A stretch of DNA of 49,501 bases from Candidatus Omnitrophota bacterium (GTDB taxonomy: Bacteria > Omnitrophota > Omnitrophia > Omnitrophales > Aquincolibacteriaceae). Within the stretch, counting starts at the first letter, position 1, and each line of letters starts with the position of its first letter. A model generated the notes under the pieces. The model saw only the letters and a program-made list of their open reading frames with translations. It ran no database searches and was not told the DNA's origin. The stretch covers positions 1-49,501 of the forward strand of contig JACPXL010000039.1 in assembly GCA_016196555.1 (NCBI GenBank), read 5' to 3'. Below, piece by piece: positions 33,140-41,849 of this stretch. The translations under genes were made by a program, and so were the position numbers.

Positions 33140-35206
33140 ATGCCGAAGGAAGTTTGTCTCTGCATTCACGGCCATTTTTACCAGCCGCCCCGCGAAAATC
33201 CCTGGATTGAAGAAATCGAACCTCAGGAAAGCGCAGCCCCTTATCATGATTGGAATGAGCGCATTTATTACGAATGCTATCTTCCCAATGCCAAAGCTAG
33301 GGTGCTGGATTCCAAAGGCTATGTCGTCAACATCGTTAATAATTATGAACAAATAAGTTTTAATTTTGGTCCCACCCTTTTGTCGTGGATGGAAAAGGCC
33401 CATCCTGAAACTTACGCCCAAATTTTGGAAGCGGACCGCCTGAGTGTCCCGCTTCATCACGGCCATGGCAACGCGATCGCGCAAGTTTACAATCACATGA
33501 TCATGCCCCTTGCTTCGCGGCGGGACAAAGTTACGCAAGTGAAATGGGGAATTCAGGATTTTCGCCACCGCTTCGGCCGTGAACCGGAATCCATATGGCT
33601 TCCAGAAACGGCCTGCAACGAAGAGACCCTCGAAGTCTTAATTGAAGAAGGGATCAAATTTATTATCCTTTCTCCGCATCAGGTGCAAGCCGTCAGCCCT
33701 ATGCCTCATGATCAGACCACTCGCGCCCCTCACGGACATTGGAAAGATGTTTCGCATGGGGCCATTGATCCCAAAATGGCTTACCGTATTTTTTTGAAAA
33801 ATCATCCGGATAAATTTATCGACGCCTTTTTCTATGACGGCCTCGTTTCCAAGGACCTCGGATTCGGCGATTTGGCTTTTGACGCCAAACTTTTTGCGGA
33901 TCGTCTGGATGCGGCCAAAGGCGGCGCCGCTCAGTCTATGCTGATTCATCTTGCCACCGATGGAGAAACCTTCGGGCATCACAAAGGATTCGGAGAACGT
34001 GCGCTGGCCTATTTAATGTATGCGGAAGCGCCTAAAAGAGGCTATCGATTTGTCAATTACGGAGAATTTTTAGAAGCCAACCCTCCTCATTATGCGGCGC
34101 GTTTGATCGAAGGGGAAAATGGAGAAGGAACTTCCTGGAGCTGCATGCATGGTGTCAGACGCTGGAAGGAAAATTGCGGATGCCGCGGCGGCGGTCCGCT
34201 GGAGTGGAACCAGCATTGGCGCAAGCCTCTTCGCGAATCTTTGGATTGGCTTCGGGATGAAATGGTAAAAATTTTTGAAGAGAAAGGCAGCCGCTATTTC
34301 AAAGATGTTTGGGCGGTCCGCAATGACTATATTTCTATTATTTTGTCGCGCTCTCCGGAAAATCAAATCGCTTTTTTTGAAAAACATGCAAAACACGAAT
34401 TGACTCATGAAGAAGTAGTCACATGCTACAGGCTTCTTGAAATGCAGCGTTACGCTCAATTGATGTACACAAGCTGCGGCTGGTTTTTTACCGAGATTTC
34501 GGGCATTGAGACGGCCCAGATTCTGCAATATGCCGCCCGCGCCATTCAATTTGCCAATTATGTCATGTTTGATTCGCTCGAAGAGGGATTTCTCCAGCGG
34601 CTGGGAGAGGCAAAAAGCAATCTTCGTTTGTTTAAAGACGGGCGCGGGGTCTATGAAAAGCTCGTTAAAACTCATATGGCCTTGCCGCATCATATCGTGG
34701 CCCATTATGGGATCGGTTCCATCTTTGAAGGATATTATCCCGATTCCGAGGAGTTAAAACTTTACTGTTTTGAAATCCAGGTCCTGCATCAGCGCAAAGA
34801 ATCTTCCGGTAATATGGTTTTAAATTTCGGCAGGGTGCGCGTGACGTCCACCATTACCTCGAATACGCGCGACCTCATTTTTATTGTGGTGCAAATCGGT
34901 CTGTATGATTTCCGCTGCTCCATCAAGCCTTTTCTGGATCCGCAGAGTATGGAAGAAATCGAAAAAGATTTGTTTGACGGCCTCGATCAGCATCATATTG
35001 TTGAGCTCTTAAGAAAAATCGACAGTTATTTTGGCGAGACCTATTATTCGGTCAAAGACCTTTTGCTTGTGGACCGCTTGAAAATTCTGTCTCTCCTGAC
35101 GCGCGGCATGATTGAAAAAATCAGCGGCGTTTATGAAAAGCTTTATGATGAAAATCAAAAGATGAACGAAATCTATCGTTCCGTCAATCTTCCCTTTCGA
35201 AGTTGA
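33140..35206 (+). CDS. GH57-family glycoside hydrolase with DUF3536, frameshifted near the end
   Basis: A glycosidase of family 57 (alpha-amylase or 4-alpha-glucanotransferase type), predicted to act on glycogen or maltodextrin. The N-terminus CLCIHGHFYQPPRENPW has the first conserved His. VPLHHGHGNAIAQVYNHMIMPL, the nucleophile region WLPETACNEETLEVL and HLATDGETFGHH (general acid) follow. The rest is the DUF3536 domain. The frame stops at 35204-35206 after 688 residues, but the +1 frame continues to 35519 with coherent sequence (see the next entry), giving about 792 residues, near the usual length. A one-base excess in the CCCTTTCGAAG at 35192-35202 would explain it. The active site is upstream and intact. 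Confidence 0.88.
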   Translation: MPKEVCLCIHGHFYQPPRENPWIEEIEPQESAAPYHDWNERIYYECYLPNAKARVLDSKGYVVNIVNNYEQISFNFGPTLLSWMEKAHPETYAQILEADRLSVPLHHGHGNAIAQVYNHMIMPLASRRDKVTQVKWGIQDFRHRFGREPESIWLPETACNEETLEVLIEEGIKFIILSPHQVQAVSPMPHDQTTRAPHGHWKDVSHGAIDPKMAYRIFLKNHPDKFIDAFFYDGLVSKDLGFGDLAFDAKLFADRLDAAKGGAAQSMLIHLATDGETFGHHKGFGERALAYLMYAEAPKRGYRFVNYGEFLEANPPHYAARLIEGENGEGTSWSCMHGVRRWKENCGCRGGGPLEWNQHWRKPLRESLDWLRDEMVKIFEEKGSRYFKDVWAVRNDYISIILSRSPENQIAFFEKHAKHELTHEEVVTCYRLLEMQRYAQLMYTSCGWFFTEISGIETAQILQYAARAIQFANYVMFDSLEEGFLQRLGEAKSNLRLFKDGRGVYEKLVKTHMALPHHIVAHYGIGSIFEGYYPDSEELKLYCFEIQVLHQRKESSGNMVLNFGRVRVTSTITSNTRDLIFIVVQIGLYDFRCSIKPFLDPQSMEEIEKDLFDGLDQHHIVELLRKIDSYFGETYYSVKDLLLVDRLKILSLLTRGMIEKISGVYEKLYDENQKMNEIYRSVNLPFRS

Positions 35207-35519
35207 GATTCGGAAAGATGAAATTGCAAAATTTTTAAGCGCTCAATTAAGGGACCGGGCCAAAAAGCTGCTTTCCGAAGCCGATCTCCAAACGATTGAG
35301 GAATGCCGTCAAATTCAGAGAATGGCCAAACGTATGGAAGTAGAGCTCGAATTGAGAGAGACTCAGGAGTATTTCTTCCTGCTCATTCAAAAATGGCTGC
35401 ATGATTACCGAGCTATTCCTGAATTTTTAAAACATTCAGAAAATCAGCTTTTACAAGTGATGGCCGATCTTCATCTTCATCCTTCTCAGGGGATTCCGGT
35501 CCCGGAAAAGAAAGAATGA
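35196..35519 (+). other. Out-of-frame C-terminal segment of the GH57/DUF3536 protein
   Basis: Read from 35196 in the +1 frame, this gives FEVEIRKDEIAKFLSAQLRD onward, an amphipathic helical region (RMAKRMEVELELRETQEYFF), ending PSQGIPVPEKKE with a TGA at 35517-35519. It has no start codon of its own until 35322 and continues the helical character of DUF3536. Its stop overlaps the next ATG (ATGA), as expected for the true end of the upstream gene. It may be an assembly or sequencing error, a recent mutation, or a programmed shift; sequence alone does not decide. Confidence 0.75.
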
Positions 35520-36571
35520 ATTCTGTCACGGCAGCCCAAAGTGCCCGCAAAATTATTCGTTTTCTCCGGCGGAAAAAAGAATCTCTCTCTCCGCTTTTAA
35601 TTTTAACGCATGACTATCCGGACCCCGATGCCTTGGCCAGCGCCTATGCGCTTCATTATATGGCGGCCCAGGCCTTTGGAATTCAGTCGAGAATTGCTTA
35701 TGGCGGTATTATCGGGCGTGTGGAAAATCGCAGCATGGTCCATATTTTAAAACTTCCCGTTCATAAACTCCGGGCGGGGGACATCAGAAAATATGAGAAT
35801 GTCGCTTTGATGGACACTCAGCCTGGTTTTGAAAATAATTCCTTTCCTGCGAATCGCCGGCCCGCGATGATTATTGATCAGCATCCTTTCGTGACAAAGC
35901 CCGACGCAGCGCTCACGATTATTGACACCGAATGCGGGGCCACCTGCGTGGTTCTTGCCCAAGCGCTTTTAATTTTGAAATTAGAAATCCCAGCGCCTGT
36001 GGCAACAGCGCTGGCCTACGGGATTCTTACAGACACGCTCAATCTTTACCGTTCTCCGCGGCCGGATGTGATTAAAACCTATTTGGATATTCTTCGCTTT
36101 TGCGACATGAGGGCGCTGGCCAAAATCCAAAATCCGGCGCGTTCCAGGAAGTTCTTCACGACTTTGGGCAAGGGCATTGAACAGGCCATGATGAAACGCG
36201 GTTTGATGATTTCCAAATTGGGGGACGTGGAAAGTCCGGATTTGATCGCCCAAGTGGCCGATTTTTTGCTGACCTATAAAGGGGCGCATTGGGCCATGTG
36301 CCTCGGGCGTTTTAAAGGAAAATTGCACGTTTCCCTGCGGATGGAAAAAAGCCAGGTGACGGCGAGTGAAATTTTGCGGGACATTTTCTTTGATCGAAGA
36401 GACGCCGGCGGCCATGATGTGATCGCGGGCGGGAGTTTTTATATTGGCTCAAAAGCCGGGGCCAATGTTTGGGAGGAAGCCGAAGATCAATTGATCGAAA
36501 GAATTCTCAAACGGCTCAGAATTCCTGCGAAGGTGGAATTTTATCATCCCTTTCGCGGAAAAATAGTTTAG
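35516..36571 (+). CDS. DHH-superfamily phosphoesterase (NrnA-like)
   Basis: A 351-residue protein of the DHH/RecJ type. Metal-binding motifs are THDYPDPDALASA (about residues 31-43), MDTQPG, and IDQHP where the canonical DHH reads DQH. The C-terminal DHHA1 motif is GGHDVIAGGSF. NrnA relatives cleave nanoRNA, c-di-AMP breakdown product pApA and 3'-phosphoadenosine phosphate, so it might degrade products of the cdaA pathway, which is inferred. The stop codon of the GH57 tail overlaps its ATG. An N-terminal extension (residues 1-28) is basic. Confidence 0.82.
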   Translation: MNSVTAAQSARKIIRFLRRKKESLSPLLILTHDYPDPDALASAYALHYMAAQAFGIQSRIAYGGIIGRVENRSMVHILKLPVHKLRAGDIRKYENVALMDTQPGFENNSFPANRRPAMIIDQHPFVTKPDAALTIIDTECGATCVVLAQALLILKLEIPAPVATALAYGILTDTLNLYRSPRPDVIKTYLDILRFCDMRALAKIQNPARSRKFFTTLGKGIEQAMMKRGLMISKLGDVESPDLIAQVADFLLTYKGAHWAMCLGRFKGKLHVSLRMEKSQVTASEILRDIFFDRRDAGGHDVIAGGSFYIGSKAGANVWEEAEDQLIERILKRLRIPAKVEFYHPFRGKIV

Positions 36572-36588
36572 CAAGACAAGAGGGTTTT

Positions 36589-37902
36589 ATGCCGAACCGT
36601 CAAACTCTTTTACCGATTGTGCGGAAATTTTTTGAAGAAGATCCCGTCCGCGCGGCCCACAGCCTCGAAACGCTTGACCATGAAGATGCGGTCTCGGTTT
36701 TAAAAGCCCTTCCACCGATTCTCTCAGCCGAGGCTTTTCCTTATCTTCAGGCCGGCCATGCCGCCGGTCTTTTAAAAGGCATTTCTCCGGAATTTTTCAA
36801 AATCATTATGGAAAAACTTGAACCGCAGCAAGGCGCCGCGATTTTTATGAATCTGCCGTCCGAAGCGCGCCATAATTTTTTAAGCCATCTTTCAGAAAAG
36901 GTGAAACGCCAGATTCAGGAACTTCTCACGTATCCGGAAGACAGTGCCGGGCGTATCATGACCACGGATTTCCTGGCTTTTCATACCGATTTAAAAGCCA
37001 AAGAGGCCATTCAAAAAATCCGCACTCTTGCCCGTAAGGGGTCCAATCTTTCTTATGCTTATGTTATTGATGAAGAAAGCCGTTTGGTTGGGGTGATGAA
37101 TATGCGCGACCTCATGCTGGCGCCTTCCGACGCCGTTTTGGATTCCGTAATGCGGAAAGATATTTTCACCGTCGATGCTTTTATGGACCGGGAACAAGTA
37201 GCGCGCGAGCTTTCTAAAAGAAAATATTTTGCTGCACCCGTCGTCGATACCGAAAACCGGCTGATCGGCGTTGTGAAAGCGGAGCATTTGATTCAGGATG
37301 TGCAGGAAGAGGCGAGTGAGGATATTCAAAAAATGTTCGGCGCCGGCGGTGATGAGCGCGCATTTTCTCCGGTCCGTTTTTCTCTGAGCAAACGCTTACC
37401 CTGGCTTCATGTCAATTTGGCCACGGCTTTTTTGGCCGGCAGTGTGGTCGGCGCGTTTCAGTCGGTGATTGGAAAATTTCCCGTGCTCGCTATTTATCTT
37501 CCAGTTGTCGCCGGGCAGGGAGGCAATGCCGGGTCTCAGGCTTTGGTGGTAGTTATTCGCGGACTCGTCATGCGCGAAATTCCCGGCCGGAAAGCGCTGC
37601 GGCTTATTTTCAAAGAACTGGGAATTGGAATCATCAATGGTATTGTCATCGGTCTTGTTACGGCGGCTGTGGCCTGGTTTTGGCACGGCAATCCTTATCT
37701 CGGGCTTGTGGTGGGTTTGGCCATGTTTGTGAACCTTTTAGTGGCGGGCCTTACCGGTGCAACCATCCCTCTGCTCATGAAAGCTGTCGGATTGGACCCG
37801 GCCCAGTGTTCCAATATTATTCTCACCACCTTTACCGATGTGATGGGATTTTTTTCATTGCTGGGATTTGCGGTTATTTTCCAAAAATTTCTAATTCCCT
37901 AA
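36589..37902 (+). CDS. mgtE: Magnesium transporter MgtE
   Basis: A 437-residue magnesium channel. The start at ATG 36589 (MPNRQTLLPIVRKFFEEDPV) is preceded by AGAGGGT; the longer frame from 36469 overlaps the DHH gene and lacks a site. The superhelical N domain includes EDAVSVLKALPP and MNLPSEARHNFLSHL, then two CBS domains (LTYPEDSAGRIMTTDF, DAFMDREQVARELSKRKYFAAPVVD). The membrane domain has the pore-forming VVAGQGGNAGSQALVVVIRG and five helices. CBS domains sense cytosolic magnesium. No magnesium riboswitch is visible upstream in the 17-base gap. Stop and malQ start overlap by one base. Confidence 0.94.
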   Translation: MPNRQTLLPIVRKFFEEDPVRAAHSLETLDHEDAVSVLKALPPILSAEAFPYLQAGHAAGLLKGISPEFFKIIMEKLEPQQGAAIFMNLPSEARHNFLSHLSEKVKRQIQELLTYPEDSAGRIMTTDFLAFHTDLKAKEAIQKIRTLARKGSNLSYAYVIDEESRLVGVMNMRDLMLAPSDAVLDSVMRKDIFTVDAFMDREQVARELSKRKYFAAPVVDTENRLIGVVKAEHLIQDVQEEASEDIQKMFGAGGDERAFSPVRFSLSKRLPWLHVNLATAFLAGSVVGAFQSVIGKFPVLAIYLPVVAGQGGNAGSQALVVVIRGLVMREIPGRKALRLIFKELGIGIINGIVIGLVTAAVAWFWHGNPYLGLVVGLAMFVNLLVAGLTGATIPLLMKAVGLDPAQCSNIILTTFTDVMGFFSLLGFAVIFQKFLIP

Positions 37903-39695
37903 TGACGGCCCAAACCACCGAACATTATCAGGCTTTTTTATCTTCTCCGACTTCTCGCCAGTGGAAGCGTCTTGGCATTTCGCGGCGCTCGGGGGTTGTC
38001 ACGCCGCTTTTTTCCCTTTATTCCGATCGCAGCATGGGAATTGGAGAAATTCCGGATTTAAAACTCCTGGTCGACTGGTGCGCTCTGGCGGGAATGAGTT
38101 TAATCCAGCTTTTGCCTTTAAATGATGTCGGTTTTGATTTCCGTCCTTATGATGCCCAAAGCACTTTTGCTTTGGACCCCATGTATTTATCGCTGGAATC
38201 CTTAAGCCGGAGATTTCCGCGGCAGGCCTTGAAAGTGGATTATAAAACCAAACAGATAAAACTGGATTTGCTCCGGGAAATTTTTAATTCACAAAAAAGT
38301 GGTTTGCAGGCGAAAGCTTTTAAAGATTATAAAGAAAAAAATAAATTTTGGCTTGAGGATTATGCCGTCTTCAAGATTTTAAAAGACGCTTACGGCCAAA
38401 AAGGGTGGGAAAGCTGGCCGGAAGAATTTAAAAGCCGCAATACCGAGACGCTCGAAGCTTTCAAAAAAAGTCACGACTCAGAAATGGAATTTCAAAAATG
38501 GCTTCAATGGAAGCTTTTCGAACAATTCCGGGCGGTGAAACAATATGCCTCCGCTCAAAAAGTTTATTTGATGGGGGATTTGCCTTTTCTTGTTTCGCGC
38601 GACAGCGCGGATGTTTGGAGCCGTCAGCATTATTTTAAATTGCATCTGGCCTCGGGTGCTCCGCCGGATATGTATTTCGCAAACGGCCAGCGTTGGGGAA
38701 TGCCGCCTTATAACTGGCAAGCGATCGAATCTTCGGGCTATGACTATCTCATTCAAAAGTTAAAATATGCTGAAAATTTTTACGACCTTTTCCGGATTGA
38801 TCACGTGGTTGGTATTTTCCGGGTTTGGACCATTGCCCTTTCCGAGCCTTTAGAAAACGGAGGACTTAACGGTGTTTTCGATCCGTCCGATGAAGAGGTG
38901 TGGGAAGAACACGGACGAAAAATTCTAAAAGTGATGGTGGAAAATACGGAAATGCTGCCATGCGCCGAAGATCTTGGGACCGTTCCGGCGTGTTCGCCCC
39001 GCGTTCTGGAAGAATTTGGAATCCCGGGAATGGAAGTCCAGCGCTGGGCCAAAGAGTGGGGCAAGAGTTATGATTTTATACGGCCTGAAACTTATCGCTC
39101 TAATTCCGTGTCCATGCTTTCGACCCACGATTCGGCGTCTTTCCGGGGCTGGTGGGAATTCGAAGCAGGAACTGTGGACGGCGCGCTTTTTAAGCGCAAA
39201 TGTGAATCGCGCGGCATTCCCTTCGAAGAAATCAAATCATCGCTCTTTGATTTGGAGCGCTCCCTTCATGGCAGGCTTCGCTGGAAAGACAGTATGGACC
39301 ATATTCAAAAACTTCTGATGATTTTAAAGCGGCCGGAACATGAAGCGGCGGATTTGATCGATCTTTATCTCGGGTCCTGGCGCGAAAAAAATAAATTCTG
39401 GAGTTTTCTTAAACTTCCCGGGGAATTGAGCGAAAAAAGCAGTCCGCTTCTTGTGAAAAATGCTTTACGCCAGGCTGCCGGCACAGCTTCTGTCTTCAGC
39501 ATTCAGCTTTTGCAGGACTGGCTTTCGCTTGCGCCGGATTTTACGGCAGATCCCTGGGAATTTCGCATCAATTTTCCGGGGACAATGGATGAACGCAATT
39601 GGACGCTTATATCGCCTTTTTCTCTGGAAGAAATGAAAAAACTCTCAATCCATGAGGAAATCAGGACGATGAACAATCAAGCGGCAAGAATTTAA
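37902..39695 (+). CDS. malQ: 4-alpha-glucanotransferase (amylomaltase)
   Basis: MalQ moves glucan chains between maltodextrins (GH77). Start at ATG 37902 (TAATG overlap with mgtE), giving 597 residues. Signature blocks are SLYSDRSMGIGEIPDLKLLVDW, LLPLNDVG, YDAQSTFALDPMYL, MGDLPFLVSRDSADVW, FRIDHVVGIFRVW (nucleophile Asp) and CAEDLGTVPACSPRVLEEFGI (acid/base Glu), then STHDSASFRGWW. A GH57 glycosidase and a ROK sugar kinase nearby make an alpha-glucan use module with it. Confidence 0.94.
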   Translation: MTAQTTEHYQAFLSSPTSRQWKRLGISRRSGVVTPLFSLYSDRSMGIGEIPDLKLLVDWCALAGMSLIQLLPLNDVGFDFRPYDAQSTFALDPMYLSLESLSRRFPRQALKVDYKTKQIKLDLLREIFNSQKSGLQAKAFKDYKEKNKFWLEDYAVFKILKDAYGQKGWESWPEEFKSRNTETLEAFKKSHDSEMEFQKWLQWKLFEQFRAVKQYASAQKVYLMGDLPFLVSRDSADVWSRQHYFKLHLASGAPPDMYFANGQRWGMPPYNWQAIESSGYDYLIQKLKYAENFYDLFRIDHVVGIFRVWTIALSEPLENGGLNGVFDPSDEEVWEEHGRKILKVMVENTEMLPCAEDLGTVPACSPRVLEEFGIPGMEVQRWAKEWGKSYDFIRPETYRSNSVSMLSTHDSASFRGWWEFEAGTVDGALFKRKCESRGIPFEEIKSSLFDLERSLHGRLRWKDSMDHIQKLLMILKRPEHEAADLIDLYLGSWREKNKFWSFLKLPGELSEKSSPLLVKNALRQAAGTASVFSIQLLQDWLSLAPDFTADPWEFRINFPGTMDERNWTLISPFSLEEMKKLSIHEEIRTMNNQAARI

Positions 39696-39712
39696 AAATC
39701 GAGAGGCTTAAT

Positions 39713-40384
39713 GTGAATATCCGGTATTTTTTAACGGGAATTTTTTTAGCGGCAGTGATTGTGGCTTCGGTTTATTTTTTTAACAAAAGCCACGGTCTGG
39801 TCCTTCCGGCGGCTTCTTCGCATTCATTCGCTCATTCACTCGGGCCTGAACAAGCGCCTGTGCAAATCGAGGAATACAGTGATTTTCAATGTCCAGCCTG
39901 TCAAAAGGCCGAAGCCCCCTTAAGAAAAATCCGCAGCGACTATCCTGACCAAATTCGTTTTACTTTTTATCACTTTCCGCTTGAAGGACACGAATGGTCC
40001 GGGCTTGCCCATCAGGCGGCCGAGTGCGCGGCTTCCAGCGGAAAATTTTGGGAATATCACGACAAAATTTATGATGAACAGGCCATTTGGTCAGGTGCCG
40101 CCAATCCGCCGCAAATGTTTTTAGAATATGCCCGTGATCTCGGGCTCGACCTGGACAGTTTTGCGGCTTGTTTGAGCGACCAGAAAATCAAACGCCGTAT
40201 TCTGCTGGATAAAAACCGGGGAGAAGGTTTGAAAGTTCAGTCGACGCCCACTTTTTTTATTAATGGAGAGCGATTTGTCGGTCCGGTTGAATTGGAAAAT
40301 AAAGGAAAAGCCAGAATCGAAGCCCTCCTTGGCAAACCAAAATCCGAAGCCAATATGTCCGTTTTGCCGGAAAAAACAGTATGA
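39713..40384 (+). CDS. DsbA-like thiol-disulfide oxidoreductase
   Basis: A 223-residue protein from a GTG start, with an N-terminal signal anchor (residues 4-24, FLTGIFLAAVIVASVYFF). The thioredoxin fold has active site CPAC (Cys60, Cys63) in EYSDFQCPACQKAEAP and cis-proline loop STPTFFINGERFVGP. It probably is periplasmic and forms or isomerises disulfides. The DsbA_2/Thioredoxin_4 group often supplies oxidase activity in concert with a membrane partner. The next gene, a MauE/DoxX-like membrane protein, overlaps by four bases and may be that partner. Confidence 0.85.
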   Translation: MNIRYFLTGIFLAAVIVASVYFFNKSHGLVLPAASSHSFAHSLGPEQAPVQIEEYSDFQCPACQKAEAPLRKIRSDYPDQIRFTFYHFPLEGHEWSGLAHQAAECAASSGKFWEYHDKIYDEQAIWSGAANPPQMFLEYARDLGLDLDSFAACLSDQKIKRRILLDKNRGEGLKVQSTPTFFINGERFVGPVELENKGKARIEALLGKPKSEANMSVLPEKTV

Positions 40385-40836
40385 AGCCGCTTCCTCATTG
40401 GGTATGGCTGATTCTGCGCATTTGGGTGGGACTTATCTTCGCTTATGCCGGATTTTCAAAATTAACCGAGCCGATAGAAAATTTCCGGGGAATTATCGCG
40501 CAATATGAAGTCATTCCCTATGCGATGGTGCCTTTTATTGCCGCAGTTCTTCCTTGGGTAGAATTGATTTCCGGAGTATTTTTGATTTTAGGCTATGCCG
40601 TTCGTGTCAGCGCCCTTGTGCTCGGATTTTTGTCTTTCGGATTCTTAATGGTCCTGGGTTCAAGCCAAATTCTTCTGGGATCGATTCCCATGAGCTGCGG
40701 ATGTTTCGGTGAGAACGGAATTCATCTGACTGTGCGTCAGGTTTTTGGGCTGGACATTTTGAATACGGCCATCGGGTTTAAACTTTTTTCCCTCAAAAAG
40801 CACGATTTTAGCCTGGATGCCGTACTCTCGCATTAA
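40381..40836 (+). CDS. MauE/DoxX-family membrane protein
   Basis: A 151-residue, four-helix inner-membrane protein. Helices lie at about 7-25 (VWLILRIWVGLIFAYAGFSK), 47-68, 72-95 and 115-135. GFSKLTEP after the first helix is the DoxX-family mark, and SCGCFGENG between the helices is the MauE-type cysteine motif. MauE is needed for disulfide formation in methylamine dehydrogenase maturation, so a role with the adjacent DsbA-like protein (4-base overlap) is a reasonable inference. Electron transfer partners such as quinones are not known here. Confidence 0.8.
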   Translation: MKPLPHWVWLILRIWVGLIFAYAGFSKLTEPIENFRGIIAQYEVIPYAMVPFIAAVLPWVELISGVFLILGYAVRVSALVLGFLSFGFLMVLGSSQILLGSIPMSCGCFGENGIHLTVRQVFGLDILNTAIGFKLFSLKKHDFSLDAVLSH

Positions 40837-40860
40837 AACCCTTCCGCGCCTTTTGGTTTC

Positions 40861-40889
40861 TTGACACTATTCAAACGCTTAAGTATGAT
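40861..40889 (+). promoter_or_regulatory. Strong sigma-70-type promoter of tRNA-Phe
   Basis: Perfect TTGACA (40861-40866), exactly 17 bases, TATGAT (40884-40889). The predicted start near 40896 lies about 19 bases before the tRNA. Confidence 0.82.
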
Positions 40890-40914
40890 TGCCCAACCTT
40901 TCTACCAATCTTCT

Positions 40915-40986
40915 GGCCGGGTAGCTCAGTGGTAGAGCGAGGGACTGAAAATCCCTGCGTCGGCGGTTCAATCCCGTCCCCGGCCA
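40915..40986 (+). tRNA. tRNA-Phe (GAA)
   Basis: Acceptor GGCCGGG pairs with CCCGGCC. D arm GCTC..GAGC, anticodon stem AGGGA/TCCCT with loop CTGAAAA and anticodon GAA at 40947-40949, T arm GGCGG/CCGTC with loop TTCAATC. Discriminator A; no CCA is encoded. Length 72 bases. No trailing paired hairpin is seen after this tRNA, unlike those for Met, Arg and Lys; accessory DNA follows 25 bases later. Confidence 0.96.
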
Positions 40987-41011
40987 TATTACAAACCGCT
41001 ATCATAAAAGC

Positions 41012-41589
41012 ATGACAAAGACCCAAATAGACCGGCTTGGTGACCGCTTAAGAAAAGGCAGTATTAGCGATGAGGATTTAAGGCTGCTTGATGATTATCG
41101 CAAAGCTTGAAGCTGCAGCCTACCGGACGACCGGCGAAGTCCACCACTTCGATTGTTGATAAACTACATCGAGAAAGCATTAGGCTTAGTCAACTGCAAG
41201 ATATTGCCGGATGTAGAATAGTCGTTAAAGATATTCAAGAACAAAATTCTGTTGCTGAACTGATTCAAAAGGCTTTTCCATTTGTTCGGACAATATTGCA
41301 GCATAATTGGGCTGAACTTTCAGAAAAATTTTCTGATACATATGATCCATTAATAAAATATGGTGGAGGGAAAAAGGCGTCCAGTAAAGAAATCCAAGAA
41401 TTTTTATTGAGGTTATCTAAAAATTTTGAAAATTGTGAACAAATAGAGACTGAGTTGGAAAGCGTAGCGAAAGACTTGACCGATGAGTCGCAAAAAGCAG
41501 TTGTGAAAAATCTTCGAAATGATATGGAGAAACTTAAAGTAGAATGGGAATCTTTGACTAAGTTTCAAATTAAAAAGGAGAAGTTATGA
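41012..41589 (+). pseudogene. Remnant of a RelA/SpoT-domain (p)ppGpp synthetase-like gene
   Basis: The first part (ATG 41012, MTKTQIDRLGDRLRKGSISD) stops at 41108-41110, and the sequence resumes in another frame from 41107 with LQPTGRPAKSTTSIVDKLH, LSQLQDIAGCRIVVKDI and then RTILQHNWAELSEKFSD followed by IKYGGG. These are the N-terminal, middle and late blocks of RelA/SpoT-domain proteins. Between AFP and VRTILQH about 40 residues are gone, including the DRR and GYRAVH segments that hold the catalytic core. Between DDYR and LQPTGRP about 25 residues are missing with a frame change. So it cannot make (p)ppGpp as coded. It sits just after tRNA-Phe. The C-terminal 75 residues are helical. Confidence 0.75.
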
Positions 41590-41816
41590 TTTTTTTAATC
41601 GAGTACAATCGCCAAAAAGGACAAATTGTGAAGTTTAAAGCGTTTAAAAATTCCGAAAGGAACAAAGCTGAAAACAGAAGGCTTGAAATCGAGCTGGATT
41701 TAAACCGCAGAAAAGTTAGCCACGAGGTTGTTCTGTTGGAGGCGGCAACCAAAAACAGATTGCAGCGTACTCATAAACGTTATTTTGAAACTTTAAAAAA
41801 ACTCTCAGCAGCATAA
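41586..41816 (+). CDS. Small partner protein of the RelA/SpoT-domain cassette (76 aa)
   Basis: The start overlaps the stop of the RelA/SpoT remnant (ATGA). The product begins MIFLIEYNRQKGQIVKFKAF with a beta-like N-terminus, then a charged helix (RNKAENRRLEIELDLNRR), and ends with HEVVLLEAATKNRLQRTHKRY. From memory, proteins of this pattern commonly accompany RelA/SpoT-domain genes in other bacteria, so an antitoxin or regulator role is possible; this is not established. It is intact, although its partner is broken. Confidence 0.6.
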   Translation: MIFLIEYNRQKGQIVKFKAFKNSERNKAENRRLEIELDLNRRKVSHEVVLLEAATKNRLQRTHKRYFETLKKLSAA

Positions 41817-41849
41817 CTTCTGTTGTAGTTACTAGCAACTGCCAGCGGA

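Noticed and set aside
34070-34705. A 211-codon - strand frame inside the GH57 gene
   Set aside because: Antisense to conserved DUF3536 sequence and without family resemblance.
35322-35519. A separate 65-residue gene starting at ATG 35322
   Set aside because: The open frame extends upstream to the end of the GH57 frame and its stop is coupled to the next gene, so it is better read as the frameshifted end of the GH57 protein.
37680-37901. Longer malQ start upstream inside mgtE
   Set aside because: It would overlap 220 bases of conserved mgtE coding sequence; the ATG at 37902 matches the homologue N-terminus and the TAATG junction.
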